Source: Crotalaria pallida (taxonomy: Eukaryota; Streptophyta; Magnoliopsida; Fabales; Fabaceae). From it: a DNA stretch of 64,000 nucleotides. Shown here in pieces: positions 33,668-44,940 of the stretch. Every line of letters starts with the position of its first letter. The first letter of the stretch is position 1. The position numbers and the translations under genes are program-made. The notes under the pieces were generated by a model. The model was not told the DNA's origin. It was given only the letters and a program-made list of their open reading frames with translations, and searched no databases. Where the stretch lies: NCBI GenBank assembly GCA_037953625.1, contig CM075652.1:148738597-148802596 (forward strand), read 5' to 3'.

Positions 33668-36600
33668 TCACTCTCCTGTGCTCTCACAGGAGCTTCCAAG
33701 ATTAGACACCATGTCCTGCACCAAAACCCTGATTATGTTGCTTCCTGATGACCTTGAAACATCCATGCACTCCTGCAAGTCTGCATCACAGGCTATCAAA
33801 ACCCATTCATGATCATCATCCAGGTACTTGATATCAAATGTACCAACCTCTAGTTTCAATCTTTTGGAAACTTCTTCTCTCAAATCCACAATGCAACATG
33901 TCAAAGAGACCCTAAACCTTATGATATCTTGTTTATATGTTGCCTTGATAGTCACACTCTTCACTTCTTTCCTAGCTGCAAATGGTGACACTGTGTTATT
34001 AAGAGCATGCAAGTTTTGCTTTGGAGCCAAATCAGAACATGGCAGATTAGTCCCACAGGCTTCTGGAATCAGATCCTCCAGATTGGCTCCTGCTACTGAA
34101 GGACACAAATTTCTCAAGTCTTTGGAACTGCCGGCATCCTCTACTAACATTCCTCCAAATGGTTGTTGGAGTTCTGTTCCCACGGTGTCGGGAATAGGGT
34201 AATCAGTTGGAAAGTTCAGTGTATTAGCTGGCTGTAACGCCAGCTCTGGTGATCCCCTTAGCACAACACCTTGCTCATTGTTGGATGTAATGAATATATC
34301 TTTAACAGGAGAACTTTCAATTGGTGGACTAAAATGACACGAGCCATGTGAAGTAGGATTTGTGCTATCTTCACTTGAGCCACTCCCAGTTATACTCCTT
34401 TTCGGGTCATTCGCAACCTCTTGCGTTGGCCAACCTTTATCATTAACCACTTTCTCAAGAGTCTGTGTCCTCACTCCTAACAATTGATCTTCCATCCCCA
34501 CCTGTCTATTTGTTTCGGATATTTTGGAGGCATCGAATCCATTTTGTTTCATTTGAGGTTCTGATGCCTTAATGCTTAATAAGGCTTGCTGGCTAAACTT
34601 GTTTGGAGTACAAGGCTCGGGAAAGGAACCAACAACATTTGGAGTGCTGAGAGTATTCAAGTCGAATGCTCCTTCAGCACCATGGACAGATTCAATAACA
34701 CGCTTGAGCTTCGATAGGGAACGGTTCACCTTGTTGATCTTTCGAGATGGCCAACGGGATATCCCATGCTGCCTACAGATGCGCTTCATTGTAGTAGGGC
34801 AAACTGTACAGCAAGAACATATGTAAGAGTATGTTTGAGCTACTAATTTCTTTACCTCTTCCTTTGATAAAAGAACTTATATTAAAAATCATTTGGAAAA
34901 GAAAAAAAGTTTTGTATGTTTTGGATGCATAATGTTTCACTGATAATTTCCAGATAGCAATTCATTCTAGTAGATCAAAATACACAGCAAGGATACACAC
35001 ACACACACATTGAGATAAAAAAACAAAACTATTGCTTATCACTATATTCCAGAGTATGAACATACCACCAAGGCTCTTCGCAGCATCTTTAAGACTCCCA
35101 GCGAAATAACGTTGCAAAACTTCAAGACTAATTGATTTCTCAGTTTTACCGCGTTTCCTCTCTGAGGGTTTCTTTACGTTTGTGGTCTCTAACAAGGGCG
35201 TTTGGTCATTACTTCCCCGTGTCTTATCACCAAGACTCCCTCCGTCCTTTATGTCATTACAGTACATCATTATTTGCTGTTCTGGCAGATCTTCTGGGAT
35301 TTCCTCCCCTATATTTGGCGAGGCATCAGGTCTAGGTGGTGATTTATAAGATTGGTCAATTGGAATAGATTCAACAGTCAAATGAACTCTTTCATTTGTT
35401 ACTTCAACAATTTCAATTAAACCATTCTCCTCAAGTTCAACACCAGCAGCAATCTTAAGACTCTGGAAATGCTGTTTCATTGTTCCCAATATGGACCCCA
35501 ACAAAGTCTTCTGTTCATCCAAGTCTGTGATCTTAGGAGGCAGAAAAAACTCTAACACGAAATCATCATCTTCAGTATGAGAGCTTCGCAGACAGATTGC
35601 AAAACAACTTGTTAAACCAAACATGAGTGCATAATGAACTAAGGGGTAATCAGTTTTGCAGAATTGGGTTATGTTACTGCAGAAGCTCATGCTGTGGGAC
35701 AAAAATGCTCTCCCCGCAACCCCTTGACCTTGTTGTAAGTGATGCTCAACACAGGCCTCGCGAAAACCCCATAAATGTGCATCTATGATGTAGTATGCTA
35801 CATCAGTTGTAGACATGCAAACTTGGCCCATGCAACTACCATCAAAACTAGAACAACTTTTCTTTAGACCACCACCATGGGCCAAAACACTACGATGCCT
35901 ACAGGGAATCCATGTTTGGGCGAGTGGCAAATTGTGAGTTTCACACACCACTGTCAATATCTCCAAGATCTCAGCTAATGCATTCTGGCGGCCTTCATTA
36001 CAAATCTGGTTTAAAAGCATTGCCAAATTATATCTGTGAGAATAGAGAGGTAAGATATATGACAACAACAATATCTAGCTTTCAGAAAATACACCGGATA
36101 GGGTTCCATATTGTATGATAGTTAAAATTACCTGAATGTATGGATGGTCCAGAATTTCTGAACTCCTCAAATTTACTGCCTGCAAGGAAACTAACAGGTG
36201 ACCGAGGAATCTAACAAAGTTTGTGATATGAAAGAGTGTATTTGGTAACACCACCAAATAGCTTATAAGCTAGCCATCCTATACAACGCAAAAATAAGCT
36301 ACCCTTTGGTGTTCGGTAGAGGGGCTTATTTCAAACAGAGCCAATATAAAAGCTCTAACATGCTAGTACTATCAATTAAAAACTCTCATAGGAATCACGT
36401 TTGTAATATTAAATCTTGATATATAATTATATTTATCATTTAGTATCACATCCCATGGAACGTGCCAAACATGAGCAAAGCATAGAACTACTAGATATAA
36501 ATAAAATAGTTGAAAGAAACCCAACCTCAAGGGCTTTGCAGATTTTATCAACTTCAGGAGCATAGTTAATCTTCTGTGAAGTCATTATCAACTCCAGTAC

Positions 36601-37986
36601 ACCAACACATGAATGCAATGAAGGTTCGAACACAGGCAAAGCCAAGGTTCCATGAACATTGTAATGTTGAGCATGATCGCGCCGTGGATATTCTTTACTA
36701 GAATAATACTGAACATCGGGAGACCATTCTGGTAATTTATGCTGAAAAACCCGTCCAGGAAGTCCTGGACTTCCATCATTCTCCCCATCCACAGGAAACA
36801 TGTACATCAAGGAGACCGTTCTATACTGATTGAGTCCATTACTATGTGGATCAAGAACAAAGGGTTGACCAGAAGTTGTAAGCACATATCGGTTGCCCTT
36901 CCTCACAGGTGCCCAAACCTGAGCCAGAACATTCTGTTCAGTCAACTCTTTGAAATAGCGAAGCGCTTGTGTCATCTTTTCCTTGATTACACAATACCTA
37001 TCGACATTTTCTAATGGTGGCAGAGCCATAAGGGGCGGCAAAAGTTTGTTGCTGTCATCATTCTCCGCTGGCTTTTCAGCGATAGAATTTGAATCACCTG
37101 AGAACAGTAACTTCAGTCAGAAGAAATGCAGCTCCCATCAATAAACAAGAAACAAAAAACATACTTATTTGGCACCAGATGGCATTGGAGTAAACCTTTG
37201 AGCTCAAATCATAATAATATATCTAGAAAATTCAAACCTTATGAATACTTCAAGAAGAAAAAAAGCAGCATTCACATTTAATAGGTAAAAAGCCCAAAAA
37301 GGCAGTTATAGAACTAGCTTTGGCTATAAATAATAACACAAACTGTGAAGTGAAGCCATAAAAGCTTTATCTGTTGAGTTTAAAAGAGGTAAGTAAAAGA
37401 AATTCAACTTCAATCCCATAAAGTTTATCCATATATCACTTTACATAATAAACTTCAAGCTAAGAATAGGGAAAGAAAATTCCTTCTAAAAAAAAGAAAC
37501 TTTTGCCAAATCAATTCTTAACAATATAAGATCTTAAAACAATATTAAAGCAAGATTAGTAACATCTATTCACAAAAGTTACAGCAACTAGGTATTCAGT
37601 AAGTCCAAGAGACACAATTCCAAAACTCAACTCAACTAAAAAAAATAGGAAAATGAAAAATAGGAGCAAATTAAAAACATACAAGAGAAGATCTTGTAGG
37701 ATTCAGAGAAGGGTGAAGCTCCAATCCTGGCATCTTCCAAATCAGAAAAAGCCCAAAGAGGAGAGCAAGGTTGGTCAGAGGAAGTGGAGAACAGAAAAGG
37801 TGACATAGCCATCATAGGGGGATTATTATTGGAGATAAAGGAGGACATGTTGTTATCCAAAGGCCATGAATTTTCCAAGTCCAGATCGAAATCCATCACC
37901 ATATTCATATTCATGGGGTACCCGGCTTTCTCTCCTTGCTTTGACTTAGAACCAAAGTCTTGATTTTCTTCTTCAGCTTCTGACAT
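33668..37986 (-). CDS. NIN-like transcription factor, NLP6/NLP7 type
   Basis: A five-exon model: 37986-37683, 37097-36526, 36179-36132, 36005-35066, 34803-33668, giving 3000 nt and 999 aa with phases consistent. The N-terminus has DFDLDLENSWPLD and SPLWAFSD, typical of NLP6/7. Residues about 120-550 are the GAF-like nitrate-response region (for example GRVFQHKLPEWSPDVQYYSS, VCETHNLPLAQTWIPC, GQGVAGRAFLS). The RWP-RK DNA-binding domain spans about 585-650 and includes RWPSRK at 638-643. A C-terminal PB1 domain (about 900-985; VTIKATYKQD, DIKYLDDDHEWVLIACDADL) mediates NLP-NLP or TCP contacts. NLP6/7 proteins bind nitrate-responsive elements and move to the nucleus on nitrate supply; NLP7 has been reported as a nitrate sensor. 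That function is taken from the family. All domains are intact. Confidence 0.95.
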
Positions 37987-38020
37987 TTTTTTTCCTCTCT
38001 CTCTCTCTCTCTCAGGATAA
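37987..38020 (-). repeat. GA-repeat 5' leader of the NLP gene
   Basis: On plus, (CT)n at about 37995-38014; on the transcript strand this is a GA repeat a few bases before the ATG at 37986. Such GA/CT leaders are common in plant 5' UTRs and may bind BPC factors. Confidence 0.7.
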
Positions 38021-39654
38021 AAATTTGTGGGTTCAGAGTGCAGAGAGATAAAGATTGGAACTTTGGAATAAATGGACGACGGTAATGATGATAATAAATT
38101 ATTAATAATAATGATAGTAATGGGTAAGTGGTGGTAACATTGAAGTAAATGCTTTGAGAGTATGATTCCATGTGGAAAAAATATTTACAATGGCTCAAAC
38201 ACTTGCAAGTTGAGACAAAGTGATATTAAAATATTCAATTTCTTTTACGGAATAAAAAAAAGAATATATTTTTGGTATTGTGGTACCAATCTATCAGAAG
38301 ATGGGGGCACTTTGCAATTGTCTTTGTCTCTGTATTTTTTTAATTTTATGTAACAGTTTCAATTGCAAACGAGTGGTAGTTATAAGGAGGAGGAAGAGAA
38401 AACTATAAAAGGAAAGCAAAAGAAAAATTGGTGTAGGATTGTTGAAGTTGAAGATGATAAGGAAAGAAAATTTTATTTGTCTGAAGTGGTTGTTCACTTG
38501 TTTATTCCTGTTATGTGTGGATTAAAATGTATCCTTCTTATTCAGACAAAATATTAGTGGTTTGGGTTGAATGGTTTCGATCATAGCAAAATGAAGAAAA
38601 AAAATCTATTTCATGCTACAAAATCAGTTTATAAATTTTTTTTATCTATGACATGAATTTTTTGTAAACTAATAATTAATGGAAACGTATGATCGAGTAT
38701 CACATCATCTTTATATGTATAAAAAAGTTTGTAGTCTGATTTTGTGAAGAAAAAAAAAATATTAACTATTAGAAAGGTGCACACTTAATAACTTAACATT
38801 GTTAAGATTGATTGGAGCTCTTCTTCATTGATCACTTGTAAGAAAATTTATTAATGAGTTTTTCTAATGTGTATTTTATGATATATGTTAAAAATATTTG
38901 AAAAAGTTAATTTATATAAGAAACTGATGATTCGTTTAATATATTAAGATATGATTTTTTAAGTTTTCCATTCAACACATATTATCTAAAGTATACTTAA
39001 TTATTGGTGTTCAAATCCAAACCGATTCAAGTAAAAATTGCAAATCGATAAAAAAAAAACAAATTTGTTTGGATGTTTTTAGATTGATTATTGAAAAACC
39101 GAATGGTTTTTTTGTTTTAGTTCTAAGAACTGATTCAAATCGCATTAGACCGCTAGTTAGAAATATAAGCAAAAAAAACACATTGGATTGAGCTTAATAC
39201 TTACACGCACACTGCACATATGGATAATGTTATCTCAGTTTATGCTAATTAAAATTGTTAACAACAATGATAATTGTTTTCATGCATATATGTTTAAGAC
39301 TTCTAGCGAAAAAAAAAGTTATGACCAAATAATTAATTTTTATAAAAAATTACATAAAAGTTTTAATTAATCGAAACCACATGTTCTATTTTGGATTGGG
39401 AGGTATTAGATTTGATGATGTAATTGAACCAAACCGAACTAAACCGCATATATATTTTATGATTGGATCAAATGACTTTTTGTCTCAAAATCGAACCGAA
39501 CCAGATCACGAACACACCTACACTTAACATATATCATAGAGCACTCATTAAAAAAACAGCTACATTTATAATATTAAGTAAGAATATTGACAAGGTCAAC
39601 ATAATTGATAAATGATTGAGTTTTCTTTATGTCAAGGACCTATTATTGATATTT
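38021..39654. other. NLP upstream region and AT-rich intergenic DNA
   Basis: No gene is seen. The NLP promoter lies in the left part; no nitrate element can be named with confidence. The frames at 38162-38557 and 39188-39370 have no domain. A B-box- or SINE-like string is not evident. Confidence 0.45.
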
Positions 39655-39659
39655 GTATT

Positions 39660-39991
39660 TGTAGGGTTAACCAATAATAAATCCTACCGCTACAGGATAA
39701 GCATGAGCTCTCTAGTACAGGATAAGGGTGAATAACTCATCCTTCTTATCCTCTAAGAGCCATGTCAGCCCTACTGGGCCGAACAGGCCCATAAGGCATC
39801 ACAACACAACTTCCCCTATAAGTATCGCCATGCTATAGGGGTTAAGGTATGTTCTCTCAACCCTACTCTCAAGAACTACGTGTGGCTTGATCCCCTTATC
39901 ACTGGGGGTACGTAGGACCGGGGTCACCCTCGTCAGCTGCAACACCCCCAAAACACACATCGTGGTGGATCTATTTCTCGGATCCACTACA
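39660..39991 (+). repeat. 5' LTR
   Basis: 332 bp with TG...CA ends. It contains several ttatcc and ggataa tracts. The end is fixed by the start of the primer-binding site ttggcgccgt. Confidence 0.93.
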
Positions 39992-40039
39992 TTGGCGCCG
40001 TCTGTGGGGAACGATAAAATTCGATTCCCACCAAAAAAA

Positions 40040-40175
40040 AAAAAAAAAAAAGAGAGAGAAAAGGGCCTCAACAGGCCCTATCAAAAAAAATTAAAAAAAA
40101 AAGAAAAAGAAAAGGGCCTCAGCAGGCCCTATCAAAAAAAAAAAGAGCAAAGGGCCTCAAAAAAAAAAAGGACTA
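40040..40175 (+). repeat. A-rich repeats with GGGCCT/AGGCCC hairpins after the PBS
   Basis: The unit gggcctcaacaggccc, followed by tatcaaaaaaaa, occurs in two full copies and a partial third just after the primer-binding site. GGGCCT and AGGCCC form a perfect 6-bp stem with a 4-base loop. The position downstream of the PBS is where retroelement RNAs carry packaging or dimerisation structures; that role here is only a suggestion. Confidence 0.75.
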
Positions 40176-41519
40176 TCAACACTCATTCGGCCCAACTGGA
40201 CAAATTCTTGACAAGGCATTCTTAGGGATATCAACAACTTTACGGGCCCAACAGCAACAAGCTACTCCTGCATCAGGGAAGCTATTTCATTTAAAATCAA
40301 ATTCTTATGCATTCCAACGTTTTTATTTTTATTTGATTATATCTTATATTATCATCGGCTGATAATTCTTCTAATTTTTAATAATTGCACAAATATTTTA
40401 TTGACTCACATGACTATTAGTTAACAGCTAAAATATTACAATTTTGCTAATTAAAGTCATTACATGTCTATTGTTATCTATTATTGTTGTTATAAACTTG
40501 AACGACAACCGCTAAATTATTTTCTATGCACATATGCGAGGTACATGGACAAATAATTATATTAATAGGCCCGAGCTTCTGAATAACCCACTTCGAGATC
40601 CCCATTAATGGACATAATTTTTCGCTCTATTTGGAATCTAGTGGTGATCGCGAGAACCCCAGCGCCGAGTTCTCTTCTTGAAGCTTGTGCTCCGAGCGAA
40701 GAGCGAGGACCCCCGCGCCGAGTTCCTCTCTTGAAGCTCGCGCCGACATCCCTCAATCTGGCATTTCTCACCACACTGAATCAAGGAAGGAATTCTCATT
40801 CCTGTATTATTTTCCTATTTACTTGGCATTTTACGTGATTACTTTACACACATGCTTATATTAATTTACCTGATGCAGTGCTTTTGACATGTGCTTTTAA
40901 TGCTTATTCCTTATAATCTCATTACATATCATCTATTACTTGATATTCTAATCGTTATTTTTATACATCATAAAAAGGTACAAACATAACGATCGGATCT
41001 GCCGAGCATGATGACCTATGATTAATTCGAGTCCGAGTATGACGACCCAACTTAATTCAAGCCTTCACACCGGTTGCCGATCAATTTTTCCTTGGTTTGC
41101 GCACCATCGCGACCTTACCTATTTGGTAGAACGATCCACAGTGCCAACACCCAGTGATCTAAGTCGGATCCCAGCATCTCCGAGGAACCACACTGCTAAC
41201 TCCACACCCACAACTCGCAAACATTCAGCCTTCGCTCAGCGTTCGCCTACACAGATCTGAATCCGACAGTCTCTCAAAGAGGCTTGGATGAACACGATCT
41301 AATTGGCGGAAAACGACTATCACACCTTAAAGGACTTCTTAACTCGGCACAAGCCTCTTCAGGCTTTAGCGAGAAAGGGGGTTGGTTATGCAATGGAGTA
41401 ATGGTTTGCTTCAAATTTATTATTATGATCGATCAGCTTGCCTTCGCCCTAATTACTCGGAGTCAAGAGGGGTTCAACAATTGAAGTTGACTAAATAGTT
41501 ACGACAAGGGAAACGGTCG

Positions 41520-41735
41520 TCCTTGGCTTCTCTACCTGTTCTTGCTTCCTCGGCTTCTCTACCTGTTCTTGCTTCCTCGGCTTCATTCTTTCCCTCCTCG
41601 GCATCCTCGGCCGCTTCATCATCTCTTTGTTATTATGATAATCTATCAGCTTGCCTTCTCTATCTGTTCTTGCTTCCTCGACTTCATTCTTTCCCTTCTC
41701 GACATCCTCGCCCGCTTCATCAGCTCGATAAACTT
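41520..41735 (+). repeat. Tandem and dispersed repeats in the LTR element interior
   Basis: ggcttctctacctgttcttg followed by cttcctc occurs twice in tandem at about 41527-41583. Related blocks (tatctgttcttgcttcctcg, cttcattctttccct) recur at about 41661-41710. They produce Ser/Leu-rich frames in several phases, which is why they are not read as genes. Confidence 0.75.
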
Positions 41736-42633
41736 TCGATGACTTCTACTCGAGTGACCTTATTCGGCCATGAAGCTTACTGCTCGGCGGATAGAATGGA
41801 CTCCGACTCTTTAAAATAATCCGAGAAGAACTGTAAAGCCCTGAGCAGAAGATGCTCCGGTTATATTTGGGTGCCTTCGCGCCACATCTTTAGAACCTCT
41901 CACCGAGCTTTCGGACCTATGCCGAGTCCGAGGCCCACTTTGATCCCGAGCGTTTCACAGACCTTATGAACTCGACACAAGCCTTTTCAGGCTTTACCGA
42001 GTAGGGGACTAGTATGTGATGAGGCGTATACATCGTGACATTGGCCGACCTTGAATACTGGTATTATGTGATGCATAAGTTACTCGTGATCAAATGTCGT
42101 GCCAAAGAGGACCACCACGTCCCATGAGGCACCAAATTGATCATTTACCGTCCTCATTAAGGACATATGTTAAACTCACTCACTTCGGATCATGTTTTTA
42201 CGCACTTGCCCACGATCTCGGTTAGCCGGCCAGATCGGCGAGGCTACAAGTGAAAACGAGGATTGCGACCCGATAGCTTGGCTTAGCCTCTCGGCTCAAA
42301 GCCTCTCGGCTCATATCTGGCCCAATACATCGCGGATCGAGGAATACACCTCGGCTAAGGTTGTCATTCCGACAAGCAATCCCTCGTAAACGTTACGGTC
42401 CAATTGGTGATAATCTTGGCACACTTCGAACTTCAAATAACAGTTTGAGTCATGCCAGCATACATTGGCACAAGCCTTTCGGTTTTCACCATGGCAAGCG
42501 CATAAAAGGATGTCTCCTTGAAAATGGCGTGACTTTTAAAACAATAGTCCAATTCGACTTTGACTACACTCATAAATTCATCACCCTCATCTCGGAGCAT
42601 CCCCAAATCCATTCTGGAACTCCCCCGCGGGAA

Positions 42634-42945
42634 CTCGGTTCGAGATGTTCCTCACCGAGCTTGTACTCGGTTCGGGATGAGCCTCACCGAGCCTGTGGCG
42701 GATTCCCCCGCGGGAACTCGGTTAGAGATGTACCTCACCGAGCTTGCACACGGTTCGAGATGAGCCTCACCGAGCTTGTACTCGGTTCGAGATGTTCCTC
42801 ACCGAGCTTGTACTCGGTTCGAGATGTTCCTCACCGAGCTTGTACTCGGTTCGAGATGAGCCTCACCGAGCTTGCACACGGTTCGAGATGAGCCTCACCG
42901 AGCTTGTGGCGGATCCCCCCGCGGGAACTCGGTTCGAGATCGGGG
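42634..42945 (+). repeat. 32-bp hairpin repeat array in the LTR element
   Basis: Units starting ctcggttcgagatg (or cacggttcg) fall at 42634, 42666, 42717, 42749, 42781, 42813, 42845, 42877 and about 42928. Most are exactly 32 bp apart, with two 19-bp spacers carrying the palindrome cccgcggg. Each unit joins the next through accgagcttgtactcggt, a perfect 6-bp stem (ACCGAG/CTCGGT) with a 6-base loop. Because 32 is not a multiple of three, the repeated peptides seen in the 176-aa frame (42361-42891) shift phase and are not a conserved protein. Confidence 0.93.
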
Positions 42946-43104
42946 TACTCGTTCAGTTTCATCATCCGAGCACAAAAGAGCACTATCAACCATCCGCAAC
43001 ACTCTTCCGAGCGGAAGACCACGCCTGCAAACAATGTTTTATGTTACCAACAACTCTCAGAAGCTCAGCACAGGCTCTTCGAGCCTATACGAGCTTGGGG
43101 GGCT

Positions 43105-43434
43105 TGTAGGGTTAACCAATAATAAATCCTACCGCTACAGGATAAGCATGAGCTCTCTAGTACAGGATAAGGGTGAATAACTCATCCTTCTTATCCTCTA
43201 AGAGCCATGTCAGCCCTACTGGGCCGAACAGGCCCATAAGGCATCACAACACAACTTCCCCTATAAGTATCGCCATGCTATAGGGGCTAAGGTATGTTCT
43301 CTCAACCCTACTCTCAAGAACTACGTGTGGCTTGATCCCCTTATCACTGGGGGTACGTAGGACCGGGGTCACCCTCGTCAGCTGCAACACCCCCAAAACA
43401 CATCGTGGTGGATCTACTTCTCAGATCCACTACA
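43105..43434 (+). repeat. 3' LTR
   Basis: 330 bp, differing from the 5' LTR only by ggggct for ggggtt, loss of one AC, ctactt for ctattt, and tcag for tcgg. It ends ccactaca directly before the GTATT target copy. Confidence 0.93.
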
Positions 43435-44010
43435 GTATTGAAGAAGATTTTGTTGATAAAAATAAAACTCATTTTGATAATTTTTATATTTCTAGACTTG
43501 GGAAAGTAAAAATACAAATTATCAATCTATTAATTTTGGAAATAGTACATCGGGGACAAGGAGGAAATTAATTTTTGAAATTTGCACTTCATGCATGTTT
43601 TATAACTTAATTAATTAATCTGATTTTACTGGAGGATATATTCGTATATACATTAGTTTCGAAAGGCTTTCATGATGCTTGCTATGATACGGTAAAAATA
43701 AAAGGGGTTGAAAACAGTACACGTCTGGTATGTAAACCCCTACGTAGCACATACATGAAGGAAAATATTGCTGAATCTGAATCTGCTATCACTTGAATAC
43801 ATCACTGTTTGTACGTATGCGACAAGGAAAAATGATAGAGGTTAGTGGAGATTACTAAAAGTTTTCTTTAACTTTAAAAAAAACAAAACTCTGATAAAAT
43901 TAACTGGTAGTGGTAGGGTGCTTAATTCAGCAGAAGGCAACAATTATATGATACTTAATCTTTTGTGTGGGTTCTTTGATTTGTACAATTAACTTTGGAT
44001 GCTTGCAGTC

Positions 44011-44117
44011 CACGTAAGACAGTCCAGTTGGTGGCTGCAGGGACATTTAGGATTTCCCTTCCCCCAGGTCATGGGTTCTAGTCCCAGACCTCCCATGTAA
44101 AAAAAAAAAAAAAAACA
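44011..44117 (+). mobile_element. Short tRNA-like SINE, copy 1
   Basis: An A-box-like cagtccagttggtggctgca and a B box gggttctagtccc are followed by cagacctcccatg and a 17-base A run. The body of about 90 bp is close to the size of a tRNA plus a short tail. It is nearly identical to the copy at 44823-44928. Confidence 0.7.
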
Positions 44118-44822
44118 CTTCCTTGCATACTTTGGTCAAAGGAAAATTTAAGAATTGTAAATTACCCACTTGTCTAACTTTCCAGCTTATTAAGAATAAT
44201 AATCTCTAAAATAGCAACTTTTGATGTGGGATTCGAGCAAGAAAATCACAACTAATTATAAAATACAATGCATGAAGGTCAATGTGCTAACTAGGCATCC
44301 AAATAAGGCACTAGTCTTTGTTTGATGATGAACAACATGGTTGCTTCCTTGCGAGTCGCTAGGAAATGATTATTTATATAGTAGATTCAAAGGATGAAAA
44401 AAGAAAGAAAGAAAGCAGAGAGGGAGATCGACGACTAAGATATATGGTTGTTTATCTGATTAAAATCGAAAAAAGAACGGAGATCCTCTGTCCCCAATTT
44501 TCCTGTCTCTCTGTCTCCAACCAATCATATTTCATCAATTATTAAAAAATGCCATACAAATTGGGAAGTTAATTTTCAGTTTTTAAAGATATGTGTAATG
44601 GATACAGGGTTTGGAACACACTCTGGGACATGTGATCTTTGTCCTCGAAAAAATATATATTGTTTATGTCTTAATGGATCATTACTTGTATGGACATCGA
44701 GATAACCATATGTCCTCATGAATATAATTAATTAATGGGATAGCTTAAGAAGTCAAAATGGATAAAAATGCATTGAAAAATTAAGTCCATTATCACTAAA
44801 GTATTAAATTTTAAATTTTTTT

Positions 44823-44940
44823 GTCCGCGTAAGACAGACCAGTTGGTGGCTGCAGGGACACTTAGGATTTTTCCCTCCCCCAGGTCATGGGTTCTAGTCC
44901 CAGACCTCCCATGTAAACAAAAAAAAATTTAAATTTTTCA
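44823..44940 (+). mobile_element. Short tRNA-like SINE, copy 2
   Basis: Same family and strand as 44011-44117, about 800 bp away. The flanks share tttaaattttt before and after the A-tail, a probable 11-bp target duplication. That argues for independent insertion and against local duplication. Confidence 0.7.

Larger units (their letters stand above)
39655..43439 (+). mobile_element. Complete non-autonomous LTR retrotransposon (3.8 kb)
   Basis: Target duplication GTATT lies at 39655-39659 and 43435-43439. The 5' LTR is 39660-39991 (332 bp) and the 3' LTR 43105-43434 (330 bp); both start TGTAGGGTTAACC and end CCACTACA. By eye the LTRs differ at three substitutions and one 2-bp indel, about 99% identity, so insertion is recent. 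The primer-binding site TGGCGCCGT follows at 39993 and fits the 3' end of plant tRNA-Asp for its first nine bases. A G-rich polypurine tract (ttggggggct) precedes the 3' LTR. The 3.1-kb interior has no gag, protease, reverse transcriptase or integrase, only short frames and repeats, so it needs proteins from another element. Plus orientation follows from the PBS and polypurine positions. Confidence 0.93.

Noticed and set aside
36238..36350. Small hAT-like MITE in the NLP intron
   Set aside because: There are short inverted strings (ttggtaacacca / tttggtgttcgg), but no target duplication and poor end definition.
42361..42891. 176-aa frame with repeated SVRDEPHRAC / FEMSLTEL peptides
   Set aside because: It is produced by a 32-bp tandem repeat, so the peptide changes phase from unit to unit, and the same DNA gives repeated peptides in all frames. 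No start context or splice support.
42634..42945. CRISPR-like regular repeats
   Set aside because: Repeats are contiguous units of 32 bp without unique spacers, in a plant retrotransposon.
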